Positions 11,888 to 23,923 of a stretch of DNA of 64,000 bases are shown here, piece after piece (position 1 is the first letter of the stretch; every line of letters starts with the position of its first letter). Made by a program: the position numbers and the translations under genes. Source of the DNA: Topomyia yanbarensis (lineage: Eukaryota > Arthropoda > Insecta > Diptera > Culicidae); assembly GCF_030247195.1 (NCBI RefSeq), contig NC_080672.1, positions 92,886,113-92,950,112 of the forward strand, in the 5' to 3' direction. The notes below the pieces were generated by a model. It saw only the letters and a list, made by a program, of their open reading frames with translations, had not been told where the DNA came from and did no database searches.

Positions 11888-12245
11888 GCTCGTAAATCAG
11901 TTCACAAAATCGTCAAATATTATTCATGTATTCGTGAACTGGTTCATGATTCCCAATAAAATAGTCATGGCTGACAATTCGTGCTCTTGAAAAAATTCAC
12001 GAAATCATAAAAAAATATTCATCTCTTCGCGAACTGATTCATAATTCCTAGTATAACAGTCACCACACATGCTCTTGAAATAGTTCACAAAACCTTAAAA
12101 TATTATTCATGTATTCGTAAACCGGTTCATGATGCCAGGCACAATAGTCACGACTTATCATTCGCGCTCGTTAAATATTCCACGAAATCATGAAATATTA
12201 TTCATAGATCGAGGAACTGATTCATGATTCCTAGTACATGATTTG
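11888..12245. repeat. diverged tandem repeat, unit about 93 bp
   Basis: Four units begin near 11889, 11984, 12073 and 12167. Each has the pattern 'ctcgt/ctcttgaaa..ttcac(a)aaa..c..aaatattattcat ... gaac.gattcatgattcc'. Divergence between units is considerable, so the duplication is old. No coding potential. Confidence 0.75.
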
Positions 12246-12721
12246 CGTGCTTGTGATATCTAGAAGATATCCCCCTTATCATTTTCAATTTTATGTAACA
12301 TGGTTATGAAATTTTCACGTCAACTATTTTACAAAATTTGGAGTGGAATCATTTTTGTTCCATGTACTATTTGATGAAATGTCAAATATCCAGCTGCTAA
12401 CGAGCAGTAGAAGAGAAAGAAAACTATTGGGACCTCGAACGTCGCTATTTATTTCATAGGGTTCATAAGGTTCAGTGGATAGAAAGCGAAAACTCCGCTG
12501 AGCACCAAAAAACGTTATAGAGTTGCAAATCGTGTTTATGGTATAGTTAAAAGAAGAAGGTACCGCGAATCAGTCACACTTTTATGATCCCGTAAATATT
12601 GTCACGTTACTCCAAGTAAAAATCTGAATAACATATCGCGGTAAGATGAAGCTAAATTACGAATATCATGATAAAACTTCTGATATTAAGAACACATCAC
12701 TCCATGTGTTAAATTTGAAAG

Positions 12722-12815
12722 TAAGATCAAGAGTAAAATATCACGATAACGGGCATGTAAATTACAAAAATTGTGACTAAGAGACTCGAAATAATGAATA
12801 CAAATCTACTCTTTT
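12722..12815. repeat. single unit of the ~100-bp repeat
   Basis: The words 'aaaatatcacgataacg', 'aaattac.aaaatcgtga' and 'ataatgaatacaaatctactc' recur in the array at 14870-15265. This unit sits directly before the satellite 5' module, so relatives of the same short repeat bracket the composite element on both sides. Confidence 0.6.
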
Positions 12816-14868
12816 TTTTCGAGAGTTGTCCTACTGGAGCTGTAGAGCTAGGTTCTCGGAAGGGCTCCCCGTCAGAATCACATACTACAATTTGCAGACG
12901 AGACAGGCAATGTCGCCCAATAAAACACTGCAATAGGCCAATTGTAGCGGGCCGTGATTCTGAATGTGATATTCATTGTACGGTTCAGGCATGTGCGGGC
13001 GTAGGGAATCGCGTGTATTATCGCGAAGGGCTCGAACATTTGTACGTTAATGTGCTCGATCGCGTGTGCGTTTGTATGTCGCGTGTGCTAACGTGTAACT
13101 TCGCGTGCATAAATTCTATTTCATAACCGTGTGCCTTTCGCATATTCGCGTGTGTTCTAGAATAATCGCGCGCGGACCGTGAATCTGATACTTAATTTTT
13201 TGTGTACGGTTCAGATTCCAGAAGGAAGTGGGTTCTTCCATATCATTAGAGTTCCCAATCATGTCGTCGTAGAACGCGTGGTCTAGTGGATATGAGCTTT
13301 ATTATTTTTTTTTTTGATTGGTCCAACTGAATGTATAGACCTAAATTGCTAGAATGAAGGTTAAAGATTTCCGGACGTGACCGATTCATGATCGCGCATT
13401 TGCGGGTTGGCGTTTGAGATCGCGTTTGTAACTTCGTAAGTACTAAAACGTTCACACAATTGCCGCAGTGTTATCAAGTTTACGCGATCGCGGGCATAGG
13501 TGTGCGTAGATGATCGCGAAGGGCTTAAGCGTTCGTATGTTGACGTGTTTGTCGCGTGTATGTGACTTCGCATGTATAAATTCGATTTTGAAACCCTGCG
13601 GCGATTCATATATTCGCGGACCGTCATTCTGATCTTTAGTTTTCGGTGTACGGATCACATTCTGACAGGGAGAGAGTTACCCCATATCACTAGAGTTTCC
13701 GGTCATGTCGCCATGGAACGTTTTGTCTAGTGGATATGGTAGTTATTTTTCAATTTTATTATTTTTTTAATAATTAACAAGGACCTAGATTGTTTGTACC
13801 GAGTATAGATACTTCCGGACGATCCCGATTCATGATGGCGCGAGCGCGGGAGTTTGTAGGTTGACACTTGAGATCGTGTTGGTAAGTTTATGAGTGCTGA
13901 GATTTTCACCTTATCACCGGGGTGTAATCATGTTTGCGAGTTCGTATGTTGCTTGGAAAATCGCGAGGGGCTCTAACGTTTGTGCGCTGACGTGATTTTG
14001 TAACGTATGTTCTTGAATGGTTGCGCGAACCGTGAGTCTGATATTAAATTTTCAGTGCGCGGTTTGAATTCTGGCAGAGAGTGGGATCGTTTATATCGAT
14101 AGGGTTCCCGGTCATGTCGCCATGAGACGTGTTGTCTAATAGGTATGGGCGTATTTTCTTAAATGGTCCAGCTGAAGGCATGGACCTAGGCTTCTAGGAT
14201 CAAGGATAGACTTTCGGACATGACCGATTCGTAATCGCGTGCACGATGGCATTTTTGTAGGTTCCCGCTGAGACCGCGTTTGAGAATGTGTGAGTGTTAA
14301 GACGTTCACTATCACCATCTTTGTTGACCCAGCTGAAGGCGGGTGTAGAATGGCAGTATAGGACTCGAAAAGAAGAAATAAAAGACAATATATGAGAGAC
14401 GTAATAGATTAGATAGGTACAAGATACAGCTGAAGTTATGATCATCACATGAGACATACATTAGTACTTCAAACACTACTAATACTTGAATAGCCAATCA
14501 CCACACATAGCACATCCTTTCTCAATTATCTATTTGTTACTGGTTGATTGTTGGTTATGAGCTGGTGAATAGAGGAAAGGTATAGAACAGACAAAAGGCT
14601 CATATCAGCCCTCCCGGCCTCCCCGACACACCACTATCGAGGCGTATTGTAATCAACATCTTGAAGCGGGCTTCTTATATAAATCAAATCCTCAGTAGTC
14701 ATAATGTTTGGTGGAATATTAACATGAGAACTAATTAACCTCTAGTAGTAGAACTTGGTGCAAATAAAAACTAAAAAGAGCGAAGGTCCTTATATTTAGA
14801 TAACTCTATTGAATATATTGTGGCTTGATGATGTTTACAATACCGTCAATCCCATCAACCTGCGAGAG
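12816..14868. repeat. composite satellite-like element, copy 1 (largest)
   Basis: The 5' module at 12824-12990 ('gagctgtagagctaggttctc', then 'gacgagacaggcaatgtc') recurs at 49.33, 57.71 and 60.96 kb. It is followed by about three monomers of 410-445 bp. Each monomer carries 'tgtctagtggatatg' (near 13285, 13724 and 14130) and a 'cgcgaagggctcgaac..tttgta.gttaacgtgtt' block with unusually many CG dinucleotides. A 3' module (14500-14868, containing 'ccactatcgaggcgta' and 'caataccgtcaa') recurs at 38.3 and 52.65 kb. No open frame is conserved between monomers, so this is a non-coding repeat. Its mode of spread is unknown. Confidence 0.7.
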
Positions 14869-14869
14869 G

Positions 14870-15265
14870 GAAATAATGAATACAAATCTACTCGTGACAA
14901 AAATATCAAAAATCAAATCAATAAATGAAATCATGAACATAAATCACTCTACTAGTTACTATAATATCACGATAACGTGAATAGAAATTACCAAAATCGT
15001 GAATAAGATCCTAAAGTCACGAACATAAACCACATTACGACTGATTAAAATATTAAAAACGGTGACTTTGATTATGAAATCAACTCTACTCATGACTAAA
15101 ATATCACGATGATGTGAATAGCACTTACGAAAATCGCTACTAAGATCCTGAAATCATGAATATAAAACACGCCATTAAAAATCCGACACTAAACTCTTGA
15201 CGGTAACGTGACGAGAAATTACGAAAATAGCGAATAAGATTCCGAAATCGCGAACATCGTTAAGT
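14870..15265. repeat. diverged tandem repeat, unit about 100 bp
   Basis: Three to four units share 'actaaaatatcacgat.acgtgaatag', 'ttac.aaaatcg' and 'aagatcc.(a/g)aa.tcac.gaac(a)taaa'. They follow the 3' module of the satellite element directly. Confidence 0.65.
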
Positions 15266-16200
15266 TCTCGGCTGTGAATTCCTAACTTATGAGCCAGAAA
15301 AATGTAGAAAAACTAAATATTCGAATGTAGCGCCATGTATATTTTCGGGGCGAACTAGTTTTTTTAGAAACTCAAATAATTTCATTAATACGAGGTTAAT
15401 TATTCATAATTTCTGGAACTTGATTACGGTTTTCGTATATCGTTCAATTCATGAAATTTTGATCTTTTTTCTCTATGAATTTATGAATGACTTTTTTCCG
15501 TGATAGTTTCAATGAGGTATAATCCAAAGCATGGTTGGGGTGTTGAAAGCAGGTCGCGATTTCAATCGCGTGATTTCCGGCCTCATGTCTTATGAGCATA
15601 CCCACTATGCACATCTTTTTCATATCGGACACACTGATAGTAGCCTGCATGTATGGCAAGGGTTATCAAGACATCGAGCACGTTATTTGGGCTTATTCAG
15701 AATATTGTTGTGCCGGCTCCCAGCCAAATGATTCCTTAAGAGTCTGAGATAGATCACCCAATACCTTGGGCAGTCGAGATCTGCCGTACATGTCGATGAT
15801 GTACTATTCTTTTAAAATTGTAAATATGCTAAATACAAGATTTGAGATAATTCTAGAGATAATTACTTCTCAAAGCTGGAGCCTTCATATTTTTGGTTTC
15901 ATATCTCACAGCTATCGCGTTTCTATTTATGCTAAGTTATTTCACATTCAGCGTGAGTTAACATCGACGTTAGGGATAGCAATGCTTGCATGCTTCTCTC
16001 TGCCGCGCATCGATAAAAATCACTATTCTCTCCGCTCGCAGATAAAAAACAAAATCGGTGTTCGTTCTTCTGTATGTAAATAGTAATGTGCAAATCTAAT
16101 AAAGTGTCTTTCAATTATTAACGATAATAGAAAGCTTTGTAACTTGTCAGGAGAAGATCTTGGATAATTGTGTTTTTCACTGATTAGTTATTCCAGCGAG
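15266..16200. other. no gene recognised
   Basis: Open frames of 60-105 codons exist on both strands (for example 15766-16083 +), but none shows a domain or biased composition expected of coding sequence. Confidence 0.4.
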
Positions 16201-16364
16201 AACAGAAAAACTGTTATTATTATTATTATTATTATGTTTATTAAGGCTTTAACCACTGAGGGTCACTCGCCTTGAAAAAAAAGAAGTCATTACATTGCAT
16301 TTTACAAAGTCCTTGAGTTCTTCGATTAGATATTGCACTCGGTGGCGATAATACGCTGATAGGG

Positions 16365-16800
16365 CCGCGTGACAACCTCCCCAGCACCCGGTGCGGGTGT
16401 GGCGGAGGGCCCGCTGATTGATGGTGGTAGATGGGTTGGCAGATTGAAGTCGCAGTTGCCGCCAGCATCCGGTCCGGGTGTGGCGGAGGGCCCGCTGAAC
16501 GATGGTAGACAGGCTGGTATGCTGTGGTTGATAGAGGGCCACGGGAGAAGCTATCCAGTATCCGGTCCGGCTATGGCGGAGGGCCCGCTGAGCAATATTG
16601 GTACATGTGTTGGCACGTTGTGCTTGAAAGGGCCGCGGAAGAACCTCTCCATCACCCAGTCTGGGTGTGGCAAAGGGCCCGCTGAAAGATGGTAGATGGC
16701 CTAGTTTGTTGTGGCTGGTAGAGGGCCACGGGAGATTCTCCTCAGCGCCTGTTCGTAGTGAGGCGGACAGCCCGCTATGTGATGGTGGTAGGTAGGGTGT
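16365..16800 (-). repeat. tandem ~90-bp repeats in LINE 3' region
   Basis: The plus-strand word 'tggcggagggcccgctga' or close variants recurs near 16400, 16480, 16572, 16667 and 16759, giving a period of 80-95 bp. The unit nearest the ORF overlaps the last codons of the RNase H frame (…RRISRGP…). The 3' UTR therefore seems to be built from duplicated C-terminal coding sequence. GC content is much higher than in the flanks. Confidence 0.75.
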
Positions 16801-17474
16801 TTGAGGCCAGTATGCTCTCGGTCCCGAATCGAGGAGGGCAGATTATGGAGTCGCCGCAGGTCTTCGAGTTTCCGGCAGTTAAGGAGTAGGTGCTCTACCG
16901 TGATTCTTGTATTGCAGGTCGGGCACATTGGCGGATCGACGCGGGTGATGGTGTGGGTGATCTTCGTGTGTTCTACCCGTAGGCGCGACAGTGCTCTTTG
17001 TTCCCTCCGGTTTTCGCGGTCTGTCCACTTCGCGAGATCTTTTTTAACCATCTGTGGGTAGCCTCGTAGATTCCTCCAGTGGGCGATAAAGTGATCGGAG
17101 ACTTTTGCCTTGAATTTCCTAATAACATCAGATGATGGGACCTCTTTGGAAAACAGAGCGCGTGAATGGTGGCCGAGTGCGGCCAAACGGTCAGCCTCTT
17201 CGTTACCGCGAATTCCACTGTGCCCGGGAACCCAGCATATGGTAGTAAACGGGTCGCAGGATTGCTCTATGGGTTGAACGTAGGTGTGCTTGGACTCCCC
17301 CGATTCCAGCGCTTTGATGACAGAGAGGGAATCGGAGAAAATCACAGCCGGAATATCTTCAGGTTTCTTGGTTATGGCTATGGCGATGGCGGCTGCTTCT
17401 GCGAAGAATACTGAGCAAACAGAGGGTAGACGAAGGGTGAGGCCCTCTCCAATTCCGCTCACACCCGCCCACAC
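16701..17474 (-). pseudogene. LINE ORF2 C-terminus: RNase H and zinc knuckle
   Basis: This 257-codon open frame encodes an RNase H domain that removes RNA from the RNA-DNA hybrid during element replication. Acidic residues occur in the expected contexts: E in FFAEAAA (about residue 26), D in IFSDSLSV (about 47) and D in NEEADRLAA (about 94). The typical CWVPGHSGIRGN stretch lies just before the last one. A downstream CPTC..(N)..HLLLNC cluster (about residues 187-202) is the cysteine-histidine motif seen at the C-terminus of such proteins. The ATG is not a true start: ORF2 continues upstream in another frame at 17459-17850 (words around CVETGVLPCRWAL), so at least one frameshift separates them. 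Confidence 0.82.
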
Positions 17475-17850
17475 GCCCTCGCTAAGTTTCTAGCCGTCAG
17501 TGTAAATGTGCAGATGATTAGGGTATTTGCGTTCAACCATTTGAAGGAATTTAGCTCTGACAGTACGGATACAGTGGCGGATACAGCCAGGCTGCAGTCT
17601 AAGTTTGGGCCACGCTCATGCCAGGCGCGGTTGCGAACCCGATGCAGCTGTTCGCTTATAGGGAGAGGGGTATTGGTAAATGTGGTATAGATGTCCTTGG
17701 CTGTCTGTAGAAGGTGACATCCATCACCAGATGTTTTCTCTAAGAATCCAACGGCTCGTTTCAGGACAGCTACCGCCAGTGCCCATCGGCAGGGAAGTAC
17801 TCCGGTTTCGACGCAGGCGGCTTCGGCAGGGGTGCTGGGCAGTAGATTCG

Positions 17851-18105
17851 AAGCCAGTGGTTCTTGGTTCAAAAGCAAAATGTGAACTATTTTCTGATGT
17901 GAAACTGAAAAGTATTGACACAGATTACTGAAAACACCCAAAAGCTCCAATTCAGCTGCTTTTTGACACAATAAAGCAAATAGGAGTAATTAGGAGCAAA
18001 TCTATAGAACTGGCCTCATGTAAAAGTGGCCACACTGCAGACAGTTTGCGTAGTTTTATCTTTGCGGCAACACGAACAGAATCAATAAACTAAACAATAT
18101 GTATG
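17851..18105. other. no gene recognised
   Basis: Short segment between the truncated LINE and the fold-back element. Nothing recognisable. Confidence 0.4.
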
Positions 18106-19924
18106 CATATGAGGAATTCCACGAAGATCCGTCCGAAAATCTTTAAAATCGTGACCGACCATCTTAGATTCCAATGAAACTTTATACGTTTCACCGTCAT
18201 GCAAGACTAAACATTTTCCACAGGTAATAAAATTATTTTGACTCAAGAGCAACTTTTCAAAAGGGCGTAAACGTTTCTACGCGTATGAATTTCAAATTTT
18301 TTTTGTTCGATTACTGTATTTTATACAGCAAAACTATCTGAGAACGAGTTACAGGGAATGAATACTTCTGCCTAAAAAAATATACACTGAAAAAAATGTG
18401 TCATTTTTCAAAAAAACTAAAATTTATGATAAAAATTTAAATTGCGAAAAAACCCTTTTTTTAATTTTTTTATATTTTGTTACCAAAAACCTAAAGAGAA
18501 AAGAAACATTTTGAATGTGATTGCATGATGGAGAAAAAATCGGTAAAAAAGTTTTCCTAACAATAACTCCGTACATGTTTTTAAATTTCATACTAATAGA
18601 CATACAAAATTGTAATTCTATTACAGAATATATTTCTAAGCACCATTTAAAATCAAAATGCATTTAACAAAAATCTTCCAAAATGCGATAGTTTTCGAGA
18701 TATTTTATATTTCACTACTTCAAAAAGAATTAATTCGTGTAATTATGCTCTTTTTAAAAGTTATTCGCGTTACCCCATCAAAAAATGTCAAAAATTTAAT
18801 GTTTATCGTTTTAAAGACGTAAAAGCAACTTTTTTAGTGTATTTGGATCCTGGAGAAGCTTTCAATAAAAAAGTTTTCCTAACAACAACTTTTGACATTT
18901 TTTTATAATTCTTACTATTTGCAGTCAAAATACAATTTTCTTTTTGAATATGTTTCTAAACGCCATTTTAAATCGAAATGCTCTTAACAAAAATTATCTA
19001 AAATGTAGTAGTTCTCGAGATATTTTAACATCTTAGAAATTTTTTGTTAAGAGAATTTCAATTTAAAATAGCGTTTAGAATCATATTCAAAAAGAAAATT
19101 GTATTTTTAACTGCAAATAGTAAGAATTATAAAAAAATGTCAAAAGTTGTTGTTAGGAAAACTTTTTTATTGAAAGCTTCTCCATGATCCAAATACACTA
19201 AAAAGGTTGCTTTTACGTCTTTAAAACGATAAACATTAAATTTTTGACATTTTTTGATGGGGTAACGCGAATAACTTTTAAAAAGAGCATAATTACACGA
19301 ATTAATTGTTTTTGAAGTAGCGAAATTTCAAATATCTCGAAAACTATCGCATTTTGGAAGATTTTTGTTAAATGCATTTTGATTTTAAATGGTGCTTAGA
19401 ATTATATTCTGTAATAAAATTACAATTTTGTATGTCAATTAGTATGAAATTTAAAAACATGTACGAAGTTATTGTTAGAAAAACTTTTTACCGATTTTTT
19501 CTCCATCATGAAATCACAATCAAAATGTTTCTTTTCTCTTTAGGTTTTTGGTAACAAAATATAAAAAATTTAAAAAAATGGGTTTTTTCGCAATTTAAAT
19601 TTTTATCATAAATTTTTGTTTTTTTGAAAAATGACACAACATTTTTTTCAGTGTATAATTTTTTCGGACGGAAGTATTCATTCCCTGTAACTTGTTCTCA
19701 GATAGTTTTGCTGTATAAAATACAGTAATCGAACAAAAAAAATTTGAAATTCATGCACGTAGAAACGTTTACGCCCTTTTGAAAAATTACTCTTGTTTCA
19801 AAATATTCCAATTGCCAGAGAATATCATGGAGATTCATACAGCGAACACACCTGCAAAGTTTCGTTCGAATCGACGATGGTCATATTTTGCGGTCGGCCG
19901 GTTTCTCATGGAATCCCTCATATG
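18106..19924. mobile_element. fold-back element, arms about 0.89 kb
   Basis: The left arm starts at 'catatgaggaattcc' (18106) and its inverted counterpart ends at 'gaatccctcatatg' (19924). Matching words can be followed inwards along both arms (for example 'ttatacagcaaaactatctga', 'ggatccaaatacact' type blocks, 'ttacccca(t)caaaaaatg') to a loop of a few tens of bases near 19.00-19.04 kb. Inside each arm a block of about 165 bp is also directly repeated at an offset near 320 bp ('aaaagttttcctaaca...' at about 18547 and 18870). There is no transposase. It could be a Foldback-type element or a very large palindromic MITE. Confidence 0.75.
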
Positions 19925-22760
19925 TATTTTCGTAAAATTAATAAAAATAGAATTGATCATTCTTCATTTCATGAGCTGTACTTCAAGTCAAATACTGACA
20001 TTAAAAATGTGTTACCCCACTATCTGGGGCTAGGAGTTATTTTGAAGTCTAAAATATCTCCTATGTAACGAAACTATGTAAGCTTTGAACGCTTATAACT
20101 CCAGAAGGATTTTATTCATTTATATCCCTTTCGATTCGGAAACTCCTATCTTGAATATCAGTAATAAAACTTTATATCTGTGCAATAAAAGTAGTCTATT
20201 GAAAATCTTGGCTATAGCGCCTGGATGCTACAATAAGCAGTAGTCGCTATGGCTTGATGCAGGAAATTAGCGAGAACCAATCACGAACGAGATTGGTTCA
20301 GATCTTTTAAAATGGCTTTTTTCGCTGTGTATGTTACAATCCAACATCAAATATTAAAATTATAGTTGTACCAAAACATTTAAATTTTTCATTCGTCTGG
20401 CAGGTTGGTTCCCGCTGATAAGGGCTATTTTGATTGATAAAGAAAAAATTCTCCGAGTGGAGAATACTTTTTCCAATTGGCCGCAACTAATAGTATGGAG
20501 CTGAATAGACTAAATACTGCAGTCAGTCCATGGAGGCGGCCGCATGCTATTAATCGTCTTCTCACCCTGTGTTAAAGTGCCTGATTTTATGCGATTGGCG
20601 TCGCTACTAGTTAAGAGTCCCAAGCCCCTCCAAGGTTGGTACCCTTGCCGCATGCCCACCTGGACAACCGGATTCTACGAGCCTGTAGACAGTATGGATT
20701 TCGTACAGCGATGTCATAGACGTTATATGTATACCCAAAATCATGCTCAAATTCTTAAAAAAAAGTACCTTGTAATTGATTTCACGTTAAAACCACGCTT
20801 GGAACCGTGCTAAATAAACGAATAAAAAGACTGGTGATAGCCTTTGGTTATAATAATAGTTTCGGGATTTCTCAGCTAGCAAACCAATACAATTTAGTGT
20901 AGTTTATTTCCTGCGAAAATACCCTTCAGTATCTTTTCTAATTCTCCTGTAACAATCCCCACACACCAATCGTAGTACCTGTTCGTAAGGCAATGAAAAG
21001 GTGCACTTTACGACCGCTTACAATTTACTACCGACCGGATATGGGTACGTCGTTAAGGGAACCCAGTTACTACTAGCCCTTTGGGGTATTATGTATTTAT
21101 TATGGCGCGATGAGTCGGTAATTGATTTTGGTCTGTATTTTCCAGTTGGGTAAATTTTGAACACTAGGAACCTGTTTATCCGTGGAGCATTCCCATGCTA
21201 TCCATTGGCGATTGATACTAGCTAAATGCTATAGAAATTAAAGACACTGCTTTGGAATTCGACAATCTGCAGGACGTGGGTGGGATACACATACCTACAC
21301 TAGGCGAGAGCTCAAGAACCGTCACGTCGAAGCCGTGAATTATCTGCTCACCTTCGCCAGTTGGTCAGTGAAGAGAAATCACAGAATCGATAGACCGTAA
21401 ATCTAGCTGGAGCGTTATCCTACGCATCAGCGAGCTGCCAATCAACCAGTTTAGGTATGGACGTGTGCGATAGGACGTGATGATTTAGACCGGCTTTAAA
21501 CATCAAAAATCATTCGGTCGAGTAATAATCAAGCAGGGTTTTGCTGGATATTTATATTCATTTATATTTTCAGAATCAGCACGAAAAACTAGAATGGGGT
21601 ACGACCATATAAAAGGCATACGCGCCCGAAATAGGTCTGGTCGCATTAAAACCTAACAATATGCTAATAGCAACTATAAAAAAACCACAATTTCAGATGC
21701 TTGACTCTCCTCTCGTCATTGATCCGATAAGCCCATTGTATTAAATCCCTTTCAGTCGCTGTTCCAATGTCTCGCAAAACGCCAAGAGAGCAAGCAAATA
21801 AGCCTGCATCATCATGGTAAAGCTTTCCGGCATCGCCGGGTTTCCCAGCGCGGTTCAAAACGACCCAATCTCGTCAACTTATGTCACATTCCCGCAAGAC
21901 GAAAAACCAGTGTACAGGCTCACTGTTCTGTCGGTGCCAATCCAACCATTTTCCGATATCATTTTCCGGAGAGCACACACACAAACAGCACTCCAAAATG
22001 CCCCCATCCGGAAGATTTGAACAGCGGGCGACCGTCTCGTCTCGTCGTGCTCTCCCATGCATGGCTGACTACGACCGGGAGCGCCTCTGTTCCCATACTC
22101 GGTTCCATGGGATTCTTCTTCCTGCTTGCGGTGAGTATATCCCTATCGACACCGGTAATAGACCTTCAGCCAGACACGCGCACAATCACACACACACACA
22201 CGCGTACGTACGTCGGCCAGAGAACGCGAGATGGATGATTTATGGCTGCCAAAGGGGAGAGTCCTGCTGTCGGGCCTGAAGACCGCCGGATACCTCACCA
22301 CTTCCTGTGCCCATCAGCGTATGGAATGGAAAAGCTTTTCATTAACCACACCTTGCAGGTTTTTTGATTGAATTGGGGAAACACACGTGAAGGGAAAGAG
22401 AGGAGCAATCCGAGGTGGTTCTTAGATAGATTAAAGATAGAGCCTCGTAGCACATTAAGAAGGTCTGATCCTGTTACTTTTGCTCAACGTTTGCCTTATC
22501 GATTCGCGCGAGCAGACAAATATGCAAACGGTAGCAATTTTTTGTGCGCGTGTAAAAACGCACCGTTTGGGATTCTGTCACCGTTCTTTGCTACCTTCAT
22601 TCGAATCTCAAAAGCTACGGGGCGGAATGTTGACATATCCGACGAAGAAATGGGATTTGCGTATCATTTTCCGGAGCAAATTGGAATGCTTTGACTGTGG
22701 TGGAAGCAAATGTCGAACGGTTTCCGAGCAGGAAAAGAAAATCAGGCGGTTTGAGAAAAG
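19925..22760. other. no gene recognised
   Basis: A 50-bp piece near 19943-19990 ('cattcttcatttcatgagctg') is shared with 8650-8695, so part is dispersed repeat. From 20.5 to 22.4 kb the composition is more balanced and largely free of the repeats seen elsewhere, and so may be single-copy DNA. No open frame has a recognisable domain. A short CA tract lies at 22186-22202. Confidence 0.4.
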
Positions 22761-22859
22761 CTGGTTGGATTTGTTAAGAGAAGATTTAGATGTGATTCTG
22801 GATGGAATAATGATGTACACATGTCTAACTGACAAACCTAGGCTTACCATATATAAGGA

Positions 22860-23300
22860 ATTGCGACTCAAATGAGTCTATATTTGGCATAAGAGGCCTA
22901 AACTACTACAATTTTTTGTCAAAAAAGGCACCATCATTTACGAAATGGAATGTCTTGTTACTAATTCAAGAGGATGGAATTTTTGAGGATATTTCGGTAC
23001 ATTCTTTCCAAGGCCATTAATCCACCGAACTGCTCTGAACTTCGTCCTGTCGAAATCCGAAGGGCCATAATGAAGCGAGAACTCGAGAAGAAAATAAATA
23101 GTGCAACTGGTATACATAAAAAGTGGAAAAAATTGATAGAAAATAGTATTGAAAACTCTAATGACTGACTCATTTACACAAACTGCACTCAATAGCTGTG
23201 GTAAATTTCCCTAGAAATTTGGTTTTAATTCTCAAAATACAAAAAAATTAAAGTACATTCACGGTGTTGTAATAATTTCATGTACGCTCTTTACCCGAGA
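22860..23300 (+). pseudogene. second DD37E transposon remnant
   Basis: Translated pieces in shifting frames match the 3' half of the transposase at 10.4-10.9 kb: an IWHKRP..FFVKKGT block, then NPPNCSELRPVE and IMKRELEKK. The segment carrying the second catalytic aspartate is deleted. The 3' end (23255-23296, 'ggtgttgtaataatttcatgtacgctc') corresponds to the 3' end and terminal inverted repeat of the better copy (11057-11087). This is an older, more eroded copy of the same or a closely related family. Confidence 0.7.
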
Positions 23301-23560
23301 AATGCATTAGTTCTTCCTTCTTTGGATCATGAGCTGATATTATTTCGTTATTCGTTTTTTCGGTCTTTGTATGCAGCTTTTGATTAGTATCTGCTGATTT
23401 GACTACGGATCCGAAGAAGAGATGAATTCCTAAGTTTAAAAAAAATTACAGGTTCAGGTCTTTTTCAATTTTCATGTATTTACATCACTACTTTCGTGTT
23501 CGTCTTTTCATCTTTCATTCCTCAACTTTATTTATTCAGTTTGGATTTTTGCCTTTTTGG
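23300..23560. other. no gene recognised
   Basis: Transition from the transposon remnant to the simple-sequence island. Confidence 0.4.
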
Positions 23561-23923
23561 TTTTTGATTTGCGATTTGTGATTAGTTATTAGTGATTAGT
23601 GATCAGTTTTTTTTTATTTTTGATTTTTGACTTTTTGGTTTTGATTTGTGATTTGTGAGTTGCGATCTGCGATTTGTGATTAGTGATAAGTTATTAGTGA
23701 TTTTTGATTTTTATTTTTCAATTCGCATTTTTCAATTTTTTTCCATGTTCCATTTTATATTTTTCATCATTCGTCTTTCATCTCGTCTTTCGTTTAGCGT
23801 TTTGCGTCTTTCGTCTTTAATCTTCCATTTTTCGTCTTTTGTGTTTCGTCGTTCATCTTATCTTTTTCCTTTGACTTTTGTTTTTATTTTTCATCTCTCA
23901 TCTCATCTCTCATCTCTCATCTC
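23560..23923. repeat. degenerate simple sequence before 7-mer array
   Basis: Degenerate words of 6-8 bases ('gatttgtgatta', 'agtgatta', 'cgtctttc', 'tctcatc') replace each other along the block and lead into the regular array. It looks like decayed slippage sequence. Long open frames here result only from the scarcity of stop codons in T-rich DNA. Confidence 0.7.

Larger units (their letters stand above)
16213..17850 (-). mobile_element. 5'-truncated I-clade LINE with (TAA)n tail
   Basis: On the minus strand the element ends in seven TAA units (16213-16234), which is the hallmark 3' terminus of I-type non-LTR retrotransposons. Upstream lie a 3' region with five tandem repeats (16365-16800), the C-terminal RNase H part of ORF2 (16701-17474) and a piece of the RT-RNase H connector extending to about 17.84 kb, where recognisable sequence stops. 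The element is therefore dead on arrival. The superfamily matches elements known from mosquitoes (MosquI/I group), but I cannot fix the exact family by eye. Confidence 0.8.

Noticed and set aside
22368..22875. Overlapping 108- and 131-codon frames upstream of the second DD37E remnant
   Set aside because: No domain. The 3' end may already overlap transposase relics, but the upstream part shows no similarity that I can support.
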